Source: Sphingobacterium multivorum (GTDB lineage: Bacteria; Bacteroidota; Bacteroidia; Sphingobacteriales; Sphingobacteriaceae). Taken from it: a stretch of DNA of 64,000 nt. Below the pieces are notes generated by a model. That model saw only the letters and a list, made by a program, of their open reading frames with translations, searched no databases and was not told the origin of the DNA. This document shows, piece by piece, positions 1 through 8,240 of this stretch (position 1 is its first letter; each line of letters begins with the position of its first letter). The stretch lies in the NCBI RefSeq assembly GCF_900457465.1, contig NZ_UAUU01000008.1:62001-126000 (forward strand), given 5' to 3'. Made by a program: the position numbers and the translations under genes.

Positions 1-584
1 CGGATATGACCGTATTCAAAAGCCTGTGTGTGAAAGTCAATGAATGGAAAAACTGGTTTGAAGAACGCGGTACACAAATCCGTGTATTGAATGTCGGTGG
101 CGGATTGGGGATAGATTATAAAAATCCGGATGGAAATACAATTCCCCATTTTGAAGCCTATTTTGATATTTTCGACCGCTTCCTGGAGCGTACAGCACAG
201 CAAGAAGTGCACTTTGAATTGGGACGGGCTTTGGTTGCGCAATGCGGAAGCTTGGTAAGCCGTGTCTTGTATGTCAAAAATGGTGTCAAGAAGAATTTCT
301 TGGTATTGGATGCCGGAATGACTGAATTAATGCGCCCGGCCTTGTATCAGGCCTATCATAAAATTGAGAATATCAGTGCGGTGGACACTGTAGAATCCAT
401 TAACTATGATGTTGTTGGACCTATCTGTGAATCTTCAGATTGTTTTGGTAAGGAAGTGCCACTTCCGGTCTCAAAACGTGGCGACTTAATTGCCATTCGT
501 TCTGCAGGCGCCTATGGCGAAGTGATGGCTTCGCGTTATAACCTCCGTGAGGAAATACGGTTTGTGTATAGCAATCAGCTTTAA
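1..584 (+). CDS. lysA: Diaminopimelate decarboxylase, C-terminal part (5' end outside window)
   Basis: This is the last ~193 residues of a PLP-dependent decarboxylase that turns meso-diaminopimelate into lysine; the frame is open from base 3, so the start lies upstream. Seen here are the glycine-rich PLP phosphate-binding loop (GGGLGIDY), ELGRALVA where the family normally has EPGRxLV, the active-site segment GPICESSDCFG with the Cys-Glu pair, and the C-terminal GAYGEVMASRYN. The Pro-to-Leu change in EPGR is mildly unusual. A strong hairpin terminator follows at 611-642. Related ornithine or arginine decarboxylases of the same fold are less likely because the CESSD segment fits LysA. Confidence 0.9.
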   Translation, partial: DMTVFKSLCVKVNEWKNWFEERGTQIRVLNVGGGLGIDYKNPDGNTIPHFEAYFDIFDRFLERTAQQEVHFELGRALVAQCGSLVSRVLYVKNGVKKNFLVLDAGMTELMRPALYQAYHKIENISAVDTVESINYDVVGPICESSDCFGKEVPLPVSKRGDLIAIRSAGAYGEVMASRYNLREEIRFVYSNQL

Positions 585-610
585 TAGCTGTCGTAAAATA
601 ATTATTCTTA

Positions 611-642
611 AGCCAGTCCATTTCTCGGACTGGCTTTTTTTG
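611..642 (+). terminator. Rho-independent terminator after lysA
   Basis: A perfect 9-bp stem, AGCCAGTCC with GGACTGGCT, encloses a 7-nt loop and runs straight into a T tract. It lies 27 bases past the lysA stop codon and isolates lysA from the next operon. Confidence 0.9.
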
Positions 643-721
643 TTTTTAAATGCTGGCGTCCTGTCTGCTTGGTGAGCAATTTTGTTTATCATTTTGTTGA
701 TCGTCTTTCGTATACTTGTTT

Positions 722-1480
722 ATGCTTGTGCTAATTGAATTTCCGGTTACGATAGATTTGTTTGGAAAAACATTTCTCTTACATCCTTTTATGGAAGGGT
801 TGGGGATGTTTATAGGGATGCGTTATTACCAACTGCTCAAGTGGAAGGATGAGGAAAGTTTAGGGCATACCAATTCACTTCTTATTGTTATTGCTGCCGG
901 CTTAGGCGCTTTAATCGGCTCGCATATTATCGGTTCCCTCGAGCGTCCGGCTGAGTTGCTCAATGCGACACAGAAATTGACCTACATCTGGGTGAATAAT
1001 ACGATAATCGGTGGTTTGGCAGGAGGTTTGGTTGCTGTAGAAGGGATGAAAAAGATCATGGGTAAAAAAGAAAGTACCGGGGATCGGATGGTCTTTCCTT
1101 TAATTACCGCAATTGTCATTGGCAGGATAGGATGTTTTTACACGGGTGTATTCGAGCAGACCTACGGTTTACCCACTACCTCTCCATTGGGGATGTACTT
1201 GGGCGATGCCTACAAACGGCATCCAGTTGCGCTGTATGAAATCGCATTTTTGCTGCTTTTATTTGTAATGCTCCAACTTTTTAAACGACGATACAATTAT
1301 CGAAATGGTGTGTTGTTTCAGCTTTTTATGCTTAGTTATTTTAGTTTTCGTTTCCTTTTGGACTTTATTAAGCCACGGGCAATTATACTTTTGGGGCTAA
1401 GTACCATACAAATTACCTGCATCGTGGTGATAATTTATTATATTTATTTATTAAAAAATGAACGTTTAATCAAAAAATAG
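722..1480 (+). CDS. Divergent Lgt (prolipoprotein diacylglyceryl transferase) paralogue
   Basis: A 252-residue polytopic membrane protein. The ATG at 722 is preferred over a TTG two codons earlier. It resembles Lgt, which moves a diacylglyceryl group from phosphatidylglycerol to a lipobox cysteine: it keeps the GRIG core (134-137) and a HPVALYE segment (167-173). However, the Asn after GRIG is Cys, the following N-G-E is T-G-V, and the HGGL motif reads IIGGL without His. These are positions regarded as important in true Lgt, so prolipoprotein modification is doubtful. It sits 5 bases from a small membrane gene and in the same operon as a Tes-like radical SAM gene, suggesting a different lipid head-group or glycerol reaction (inference). 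Confidence 0.75.
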   Translation: MLVLIEFPVTIDLFGKTFLLHPFMEGLGMFIGMRYYQLLKWKDEESLGHTNSLLIVIAAGLGALIGSHIIGSLERPAELLNATQKLTYIWVNNTIIGGLAGGLVAVEGMKKIMGKKESTGDRMVFPLITAIVIGRIGCFYTGVFEQTYGLPTTSPLGMYLGDAYKRHPVALYEIAFLLLLFVMLQLFKRRYNYRNGVLFQLFMLSYFSFRFLLDFIKPRAIILLGLSTIQITCIVVIIYYIYLLKNERLIKK

Positions 1481-1485
1481 GAATC

Positions 1486-1725
1486 ATGTATTTGCTTGAA
1501 GGATCATTTGGATCGGAAAGTACCGCGATGTTGGGACTTTTTCTTCTTACTATAGGTGCTATTGTGATTGGCATCGCACTTTTGGTTATTATTATCGGCT
1601 CGATTATTAAAGCAGGTAATAAGGAGTCGAAGTTTAATGTCAATCCCTGGCTTAAAGTATTGTTGGGCGGAATTGGAGCAATGCTGGCAGGAGGGCTTGC
1701 CTGCGGACTTACCTTTATGAACTAG
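1486..1725 (+). CDS. Small two-helix membrane protein
   Basis: A 79-residue protein with two strongly hydrophobic stretches (about 15-42 and 57-77) separated by a short polar linker containing NKESKFNVN; both helices are Gly/Ala-rich. I do not recognise the family. It is packed between the Lgt paralogue (5-base gap) and the radical SAM gene (11-base gap), so it is probably co-translated with them and may be an accessory or anchoring subunit. It is too conserved in spacing and too hydrophobic to be a chance ORF. Confidence 0.7.
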   Translation: MYLLEGSFGSESTAMLGLFLLTIGAIVIGIALLVIIIGSIIKAGNKESKFNVNPWLKVLLGGIGAMLAGGLACGLTFMN

Positions 1726-1736
1726 AAATCAGAACG

Positions 1737-3140
1737 ATGCCAGTAAGAAACTATACGTACTACGATTATACCATTAGCCTATGTCCAACATGCCTTTCGC
1801 GTGTGGGTGCCAAGATTATTATCGAGGATGAACAGGTATTTATGACCAAAAACTGTCCCGATCATGGTTTTTTCAAAACGCTGATTGCGACGGATGTTGA
1901 CTATTATAAGAACATTCGGAATTATAATAAAGCCTCCGAAACACCGTTGAAATTTGACAACGAAGTACATTATGGCTGCCCATACGATTGCGGTTTATGT
2001 GTAGATCACGAGCAGCATAGCTGCTTGTCCATTGTTGAGGTGACCGACCGTTGTAATTTGACCTGCCCAACTTGTTACGCCATGTCGTCGCCCCACTACG
2101 GACGACATCGCTCGCTGGAAGAGATTGAACAGATGTTTGACAAAATCGTCGAAAGTGAGGGTGAACCAGATGTGGTTCAGATCAGCGGTGGAGAGCCAAC
2201 CATACACCCTGATTTTTTTAAGATTTTAGACATTGCGAAGACAAAACCTATTAAGCATCTCATGCTCAATACGAATGGTATCCGAATTGCCAATGATCCT
2301 GGTTTTGCTGAGCAACTCGCCACCTATGCGCCTGAATTTGAAATCTATCTCCAGTTTGATTCTTTTCGCCCATCCGTGCTCGAAAAGTTTCGGGGCAAAG
2401 ATCTCACGGATGTCCGAAAAAAGGCCATTGACAAATTAAATGCGCTCAATCTGAGTACAACATTGGTTGTGGTCTTAGAAAAGGGAACAATGATGATGAA
2501 ATTGGTAAAATCTTGGAGTACGCTTTACAACAGCGATGTGTACGCGGGGTAACTTTTCAACCGGTGGAAAATTGCCGGGCGAAATGCGACCGATGCACAG
2601 CAGCATAAAATGACACTGACCGAGGTGCGTCAGGAAATTCTGAATCAATATTCCCTATTGGATCCACATGATATTATTCCTGTTCCTTGTAATCCTGATG
2701 CGTTGGCGATGGGTTATATCCTGAAGATAGGCGATGAGCGGATACCCTTGACCCGGCATATTGATCCGGCTATTTTATTAAATAACCAATCGCGCAATAC
2801 CATTGTCTATGAACAGGACAAAGGTGTTCAGATGCAATTGCTGGATATATTTAGTACCGGAATTTCGGTGGATAAGGTAAAGCCAAAAGTAAACCAGTTA
2901 CTTTGCTGTTTGCCAGAAGTGTGCGCACCTGATCTTGATTACGACAATCTTTTCCGCATTATCATTATGAATTTTATGGATGCCTACGATTTTGATGTTC
3001 GTGCTGTTAAGAAATCTTGTGTCCACATCGTCAATAAAGACTTGAAGTTGATTCCTTTTGAGACGATGAATTTATTTTATCGTGATGATAAAATAAAACG
3101 GCTGGAAGAACTAAAACTCTCCGATGCTATTCGATTTTAA
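1737..3140 (+). CDS. Radical SAM enzyme, MJ0619/tetraether-synthase-like (two compensating frameshifts)
   Basis: Repaired, this is about 467 residues. The N-terminus has a zinc-ribbon-like set (C16, C19, C40 with HG), then C81/C85/C88 and C96, then the radical SAM cluster C106-x3-C110-x2-C113 in a DRCNLTCPTC context and the GGEPT SAM-binding motif. The end has KKSCVHIV..IPF..MNLFYRD, typical of the MJ0619/Tes lineage, whose archaeal members join or modify lipid chains. As read, one A is missing near 2489 and one A is extra in the run at 2568-2571; the 80 bases between lie in another frame and a stop appears at 2550. Both flanks share one frame. Last gene of the Lgt-paralogue operon; lipid substrate is inference. 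Confidence 0.8.
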
Positions 3141-3255
3141 CAGGAGATAAGTTATTTTTGTCGGAGAAAAACCTTTGGTCCTTTCTTTGCAATTTGTAGT
3201 TTCCATGGCATTTGACTACCTATTGCCAGGAAAGAAAATCAACAAAATTAGAAGT

Positions 3256-5604
3256 ATGAAATTGGGCATTGTCAAGCATTTTATTTTTGTCTTAAGTCTC
3301 TTGACTTTTCAGCTGCACGGATTTGCACAGGACTCCGTTCAGGTTCGGAAGAATCAGATAGGCGATCGCACGGCGAACCATAGCAGCCTAAGTAGACGGT
3401 CGAATGTGGATTCGACACGCGTTAGAAATGACTCACTGCGGAATGAGCTACGAAATGATCTGCGCAAAGTAAATCTAAACTTTTTATCCAATATTCGTAC
3501 GGCTTCCATGGCCGAGCTTATCGCGCAGCTGAATGAAAAATCCAATGGCTACTTGACAACGAATGCTGGATCGGCTAAAGATAGTATTGCTTTAATAAAA
3601 AATAGTATCCATGAAGAAATCAGCCAGCTGAAGTCTATTAAAGGCAGTATCAGCAATTATTCCAATAGCCTCAATGTGACAGCAGATCAGATCAAAACGC
3701 TGATCAACCGCTATGATATCAGTGCCAATAATCACAGTAGAGCGTATCAATATCTCGACAATGCGCAGCTTAAACTAGCTGCAAAACAAGATTCGCTGGA
3801 GGCGATCAATCGGACGATTGATGAACTTATAGCTAAAAATCAACGTCATCTGATTCGGATCGAAACCGTTCACGAAATGAAAAGCGGAAACAAAAAAGCC
3901 GATTCCGTGACCGCTAAAAGTTCGATATGGAAAGCCAATACGGCAGCCATCTCTAAAGATGTGATCTTAAATAATATCCGGAGTAATTACAGTAACAATA
4001 AGTCGATAGACAAATATGTGAATCGGACAGATTGGGCGAGCCGTATCCTGTTAATTGTACTGGGATTGGGGTATTGCTACTGGATTGTACGGGTGTCTTA
4101 TATCCTTCAGCAAAATCATCCTGAACATAAACTTGCGATTGATTCGATCGTTGGGAAAACCATTATTTTTCTCCTGACACTGTTGCCTTTTGTAAACTTC
4201 TTTACACCAAGTTTCATTTTGCAGGCTTCCCAATTGGTCATCATGTTAATCTTCATGTTTTTGCTCAGGCATCGCATGAGTGGATTGCAGCGTAAAATTG
4301 CCATTATCCTTATTGTATTCTATATCCTGGATGTATTTGTCAATATGATCGTAAGCGATGACCTGTTTTTACGTATCGTTTGTATTGCCTTCAATTTGAT
4401 TGCTTTAGGATTGGTCAGTTATACGAAACGGCGTATAAAGAATGCGGATAGTCCGGGTTATATCAGTAATTTTATTTATGTGATTTTTGCTATACTCAAC
4501 GTGACGGCAATTACGCTGAATATTATCGGGCATGTGGAGCATTCACGTAGTTTTAGTATTGCCTGTGCTGTGGGGCTGGTGCAGTCTTTTACACTGCAGT
4601 ATTTTTCGGATATGATTAAGGCGGATGTCCGCAATCAGTTTAAAAAAGATCGGCTGACTTCCGGTTTTTGGATGCGTTTCAACGAGCAGCGCACCTTGGC
4701 TATCATCACCGAAATTCTGCGTATTGTCTGTGTGCTTTTGGCGATCATTGTCCTGGCAAATAACTTACAGTTTATTGAAAGTTTATTGGCATTGAGCGAA
4801 ACATTCTTCGGAAAAGTACGCAGCATCGGCAGCATCTCTTTTACCTTAGGAAATCTTGGTGTAGCGGTTTTACTGCTGTTGGTGGCCAATTGGTTTCAGA
4901 AAAATATTAGTTTGATCGTTCTTGGTGGTGAAGACGGTCAGCTCAGCCAGGTCTATAATCAGAAGATGACCTTATTTCCGCTCTTTCGCTTGGCCATTAT
5001 TCTGATCGGTTTCTTTATGGCCATCTCGGCCCTGGGTATGAGTTTGGACAAACTTACGGTCGTGATTGGCGCATTGAGTGTTGGTATCGGACTCGGCATG
5101 CAGAATATTATCAATAATTTTGTCTCGGGCATAATTTTGGTTTTTGATAAGCCGTTTCGCGTTGGTGATCAAATTGAGCTTGCCGACAAAAAAGGGCGCG
5201 TCAAGGAAATCGGTATACGCGCCAGTGTTTTAAAAACAGGTGATGGTGCAGATGTCATTATTCCAAATGGTGATTTGCTGTCGGGAAGGGTTGTCAATTG
5301 GACCTTATCCCAAGAATACAGCAAGACAAGTTTTGTTCTCCATATCGATCGGAAAGCAGATTTGGACCAAGCCAAACAATGGATCAAAGACGCGATGGAA
5401 AGCAGTGACCATTTTATCAAGGATAGAGATAGCGGAATCAGTATACAGGACATCAGTGCTGAGATGATTTACCTGAGTGTTTCCGGCTGGGTAAATTTTG
5501 CTGCCAATGCTTCTGCCTTTAAAAATGATGTATTACTTGTATTGTATAAGAAGTTTGAAGCTGAGGGCTTGAAGTTTTATAGCGTCATTCCACCCAAGAT
5601 TTAG
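3256..5604 (+). CDS. MscS/MscK-family mechanosensitive channel
   Basis: A 782-residue inner-membrane protein. The ATG at 3256 is chosen because it begins a clear signal peptide ending HGFAQ; an upstream in-frame start would add 27 unlikely residues. A periplasmic helical region (about 30-250) precedes roughly ten membrane helices. The C-terminal MscS core includes the pore-lining helix and the hallmark GLGMQNIINNFVSGI, followed by DKPFRVGDQIEL and the beta domain VIIPNGDLLSGRVVNWT. Such channels release solutes on hypo-osmotic shock; the long N-terminus resembles MscK or YbiO types. It begins 115 bases after the radical SAM stop and probably has its own promoter. Confidence 0.9.
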   Translation: MKLGIVKHFIFVLSLLTFQLHGFAQDSVQVRKNQIGDRTANHSSLSRRSNVDSTRVRNDSLRNELRNDLRKVNLNFLSNIRTASMAELIAQLNEKSNGYLTTNAGSAKDSIALIKNSIHEEISQLKSIKGSISNYSNSLNVTADQIKTLINRYDISANNHSRAYQYLDNAQLKLAAKQDSLEAINRTIDELIAKNQRHLIRIETVHEMKSGNKKADSVTAKSSIWKANTAAISKDVILNNIRSNYSNNKSIDKYVNRTDWASRILLIVLGLGYCYWIVRVSYILQQNHPEHKLAIDSIVGKTIIFLLTLLPFVNFFTPSFILQASQLVIMLIFMFLLRHRMSGLQRKIAIILIVFYILDVFVNMIVSDDLFLRIVCIAFNLIALGLVSYTKRRIKNADSPGYISNFIYVIFAILNVTAITLNIIGHVEHSRSFSIACAVGLVQSFTLQYFSDMIKADVRNQFKKDRLTSGFWMRFNEQRTLAIITEILRIVCVLLAIIVLANNLQFIESLLALSETFFGKVRSIGSISFTLGNLGVAVLLLLVANWFQKNISLIVLGGEDGQLSQVYNQKMTLFPLFRLAIILIGFFMAISALGMSLDKLTVVIGALSVGIGLGMQNIINNFVSGIILVFDKPFRVGDQIELADKKGRVKEIGIRASVLKTGDGADVIIPNGDLLSGRVVNWTLSQEYSKTSFVLHIDRKADLDQAKQWIKDAMESSDHFIKDRDSGISIQDISAEMIYLSVSGWVNFAANASAFKNDVLLVLYKKFEAEGLKFYSVIPPKI

Positions 5605-5658
5605 CCCATTCAATTGCAATTTTTCCGCGTATACAGGGTGTATTATCTGGAAAGCCTA

Positions 5659-6489
5659 CTATTTAGTCCGCTGAGTTCGATAATGTAAAGGACTAAATCC
5701 CCTGGCGCGTTTGTAGAAATGGGAAAGATGGCTCTCGTCGGTAAATCCGAGTTCTGCAGCAATTTGTTTCAAGGTATAATCTTTGGATTTAAGTCTGTTC
5801 TCGATGAGTTCGATCCGGTAGGTATTGATATACGCTCTTAAACTGCTGCCGAAGTTCTTCTTAAAGTAGGTCCCAAAATAGGATGGGGCAATATTGAATT
5901 TCTGAGCCAGTAGGCTGACCTGAAGTTGTTCGGGCGAAAAAATATGCTGATGAATGTAAGCCGAAATCGATCGGTCAACATATAGTTCATGCTGCTGGGG
6001 TAAACGTTGCGTCTCTGCTATTTCTTTGAAGAGCCCAAAGATCGCGACGAGTTGGTCAAATAGCCAGTCCGAATGCTCGCTGACTGTGGTATGACTATAC
6101 AGTCGGACCGCTTCCAGGATATGAGTGTAAATCAGGCGATAATGCTCGTCCATATCCAATTTGCGTTCCTTTAATCCCCTGTCATTCATCAGCTCCATAA
6201 TCCAGGCATAGCGCTTTTGATTGCGTTTATTCTGCAGGAAGTAGGTATCTGTAAATAAAATAAACAGAAAATGTGTCTTTTCTTCAATGTTAAAATAATG
6301 CTTGTCTGCCGGACTAATTAAGAATACATCACCACGTTCATAGTTCAGTTCAAATCTGTTGATCACATGGGTTCCTTTGCCTGAACGAATATAAACAAGC
6401 TCATAATAATTCTGTTCATGTGGAGGTAAATGAAAGCTATCCTCAATAAATTCACTGATCCGCAAAGGCTCAAACTGTTTTTTGCGCAT
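5659..6489 (-). CDS. AraC-family transcriptional regulator
   Basis: A 276-residue regulator. The internal Met at 6489 (MRKKQFEPL) is taken as start because the upstream 18 residues are a low-complexity Ile/Tyr string. The N-terminal half is a cupin-like ligand-binding domain (HVINRFELNYERGDVFLISP), and the C-terminal ~100 residues carry two helix-turn-helix motifs, the second ending LKQIAAELGFTDESHLSHFYKR. It is transcribed divergently from the AEC transporter 108 bases away and is the obvious candidate to control it. The inducer cannot be read from sequence. Confidence 0.88.
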   Translation of the reverse strand: MRKKQFEPLRISEFIEDSFHLPPHEQNYYELVYIRSGKGTHVINRFELNYERGDVFLISPADKHYFNIEEKTHFLFILFTDTYFLQNKRNQKRYAWIMELMNDRGLKERKLDMDEHYRLIYTHILEAVRLYSHTTVSEHSDWLFDQLVAIFGLFKEIAETQRLPQQHELYVDRSISAYIHQHIFSPEQLQVSLLAQKFNIAPSYFGTYFKKNFGSSLRAYINTYRIELIENRLKSKDYTLKQIAAELGFTDESHLSHFYKRARGFSPLHYRTQRTK

Positions 6490-6597
6490 TATTCTCCTGA
6501 TTATATATCCGTAAATGTACATAAAAATAATGTATTTGTACATGTTATTGCCTGCTGTACTATTGCACCTTTGTGTCGTATAAAATGGTAATAAAAC

Positions 6598-7512
6598 ATG
6601 GTCAATTTTATAATGATTGCATTTTGCATCGCGGCAGGGATGCTGTTAAAGCGAACAAATTTAATTCATTCCGAAGCACATAAAGGGATCAATACCTGGA
6701 TTCTTTATTTTGCCCTTCCAGCGGTGTCTTTCAAATATATTCCGAAGATTGTATGGTCATCGCAATTACTGTTTCCGGTGTTTTCGGCAATCCTCGTTTG
6801 GGCAGGTAGTTGGTTATTTATGGAAATGTACTGTAGGCGTAAAAACTATAAACAGCGTTCGCGCAGTAGTTTGGAATTGGCCGCTGGTTATAGCAATACG
6901 TCCTTTATTGGCTTTCCATTGATCATCGCCTATTTTGGCGAAGCCCAGTTGCCGATTGCGATTATTTGCGACCAAACCACATTTATTCTACTTTCTACAG
7001 CTGGACTTATCAATGCACTGCGAGCGAATGCCCAAGATGGCGAGGCGATCGATGTCAAATTTATGCTTCGAAAGTTAGTCAGCTTTCCACCCCTGATCGG
7101 TTGTATAACAGCCTTAATGCTGTCGCAATTGGTTGATCTTTCAGTTGCCGAGCCTTTTTTTGATAAGCTGGTGGCGACCGTTGGACCCTTGGCCTTATTT
7201 TCTATTGGTTTACAGTTGAAGTTTGACGGTTGGCGACAACAGATTTCGCAGATCAGTACAGCGATGAGTTATAAATTGATTCTTGCCCCAGCATTGGTAT
7301 TACTGTTTGCTTTACTACTTGGTGTAAAGGGCGCTGTTGCGCGGATCAGTATATTCGAAGCGGCTATGCCAACCTTGGTAACCTCAGGGATCATTGCCGA
7401 GCAATACCATCTGAATACCAAATTGGTCAATCTGGTGATCGGTTTTAGTATCGTTGTGGGGCTGCTGACAACCGCGTTTTGGGATTTTGTTATTCGATTT
7501 TTTTTCTCCTAA
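6598..7512 (+). CDS. AEC (auxin efflux carrier)-family transporter
   Basis: A 304-residue protein with about ten membrane helices in the inverted five-plus-five pattern of AEC/BART-superfamily carriers. Typical family words are AGMLLKR near the N-terminus, the unwound-helix segment ELAAGYSNTSFIGFPL around residue 97-112, and AMPTLVTSGIIAEQY near the end. Bacterial relatives export or exchange organic acids such as malate; the substrate here is unknown. It is divergent from the AraC regulator. A long GATT microsatellite begins 12 bases after its stop codon. Confidence 0.85.
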   Translation: MVNFIMIAFCIAAGMLLKRTNLIHSEAHKGINTWILYFALPAVSFKYIPKIVWSSQLLFPVFSAILVWAGSWLFMEMYCRRKNYKQRSRSSLELAAGYSNTSFIGFPLIIAYFGEAQLPIAIICDQTTFILLSTAGLINALRANAQDGEAIDVKFMLRKLVSFPPLIGCITALMLSQLVDLSVAEPFFDKLVATVGPLALFSIGLQLKFDGWRQQISQISTAMSYKLILAPALVLLFALLLGVKGAVARISIFEAAMPTLVTSGIIAEQYHLNTKLVNLVIGFSIVVGLLTTAFWDFVIRFFFS

Positions 7513-7523
7513 TTTATGGTTGC

Positions 7524-7582
<59 letters not shown>

Positions 7583-7740
7583 TTGGAAACAGCGTGAGGC
7601 CTCATTTGCCAACGATTGGTTTTAGCAGAAGTGTTGCGTAGGAGTGGGCTGTCTTCACTTCGTAACATTTTGATAGTGAATCATCTCATACAAACAACTT
7701 TTTTACTGTTCAATTGTTATTAGGCTATAACCATCTATAA

Positions 7741-7749
7741 AAAGGAGGT
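7741..7749 (+). promoter_or_regulatory. Strong Shine-Dalgarno site of the DoxX gene
   Basis: AAAGGAGGT lies 5 bases before the ATG at 7755, near-perfect complementarity to the 16S 3' end. Nearly all other genes in this window lack such a site, as usual for Bacteroidota, so this one is exceptional and fixes the start codon. Confidence 0.75.
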
Positions 7750-7754
7750 ATGTT

Positions 7755-8162
7755 ATGAACCTGATACACAAAATTGAGCATTGGGGCGATGCACATCACC
7801 CACAATGGATCGATTACCTAAGAATAGCCTTAGGGATCGTTATTTTTGCCAAAGGTGTAAGTTTCGTAAATGATAGGGATGTTGTTCAACACATGATTGA
7901 GCAAAGTGGTTTCCACTTATCATCGTGGGGTGCGTTTCACTATGTGGTTTTTACCCATTTGGTAGGCGGGCTGTTCCTTATCTTAGGTTTTCAAACCCGT
8001 TTAGCCTCATTACTATTATTTCCGGTATTGGTAGGGGCTGTATTTTTTGTTAATATCACCCACGGGTTTAGTTATTTGAATTCCGAATTGTGGCTTTCTA
8101 TAGTCGTATTCTTTTTGCTGATCTTTTTTTTATGGTCATGGGCTCTGGAAAATACTCCCTAG
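7755..8162 (+). CDS. DoxX-family membrane protein
   Basis: A 135-residue protein with four predicted helices and the DoxX-like pattern YLRIALGIVIFAKGV followed by FTHLVGGLFLILGFQTRLASLLL and a terminal hydrophobic helix. DoxX proteins are small integral membrane proteins, variously linked to quinone-dependent oxidation or membrane redox stress; function here is open. It starts after an unusually strong ribosome site and ends 43 bases before a bidirectional terminator shared with purL. Confidence 0.8.
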   Translation: MNLIHKIEHWGDAHHPQWIDYLRIALGIVIFAKGVSFVNDRDVVQHMIEQSGFHLSSWGAFHYVVFTHLVGGLFLILGFQTRLASLLLFPVLVGAVFFVNITHGFSYLNSELWLSIVVFFLLIFFLWSWALENTP

Positions 8163-8202
8163 ATCAAATGATGAACAAACCAGGATACAAAAGGGATATC
8201 TA

Positions 8203-8236
8203 AAAAAAACTCCTTCATACATGAAGGAGTTTTTCT
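8203..8236. terminator. Bidirectional terminator between doxX and purL
   Basis: ACTCCTTCAT and ATGAAGGAGT form a perfect 10-bp stem with a 2-base centre, flanked by an A run on the left and a T run on the right. It can end both the rightward doxX transcript and the leftward purL transcript. Confidence 0.88.
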
Positions 8237-8240
8237 TTTT

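Noticed and set aside
421..692. Leftward ORFs over the end of lysA
   Set aside because: Antisense shadows of lysA and its terminator with no protein-like features.
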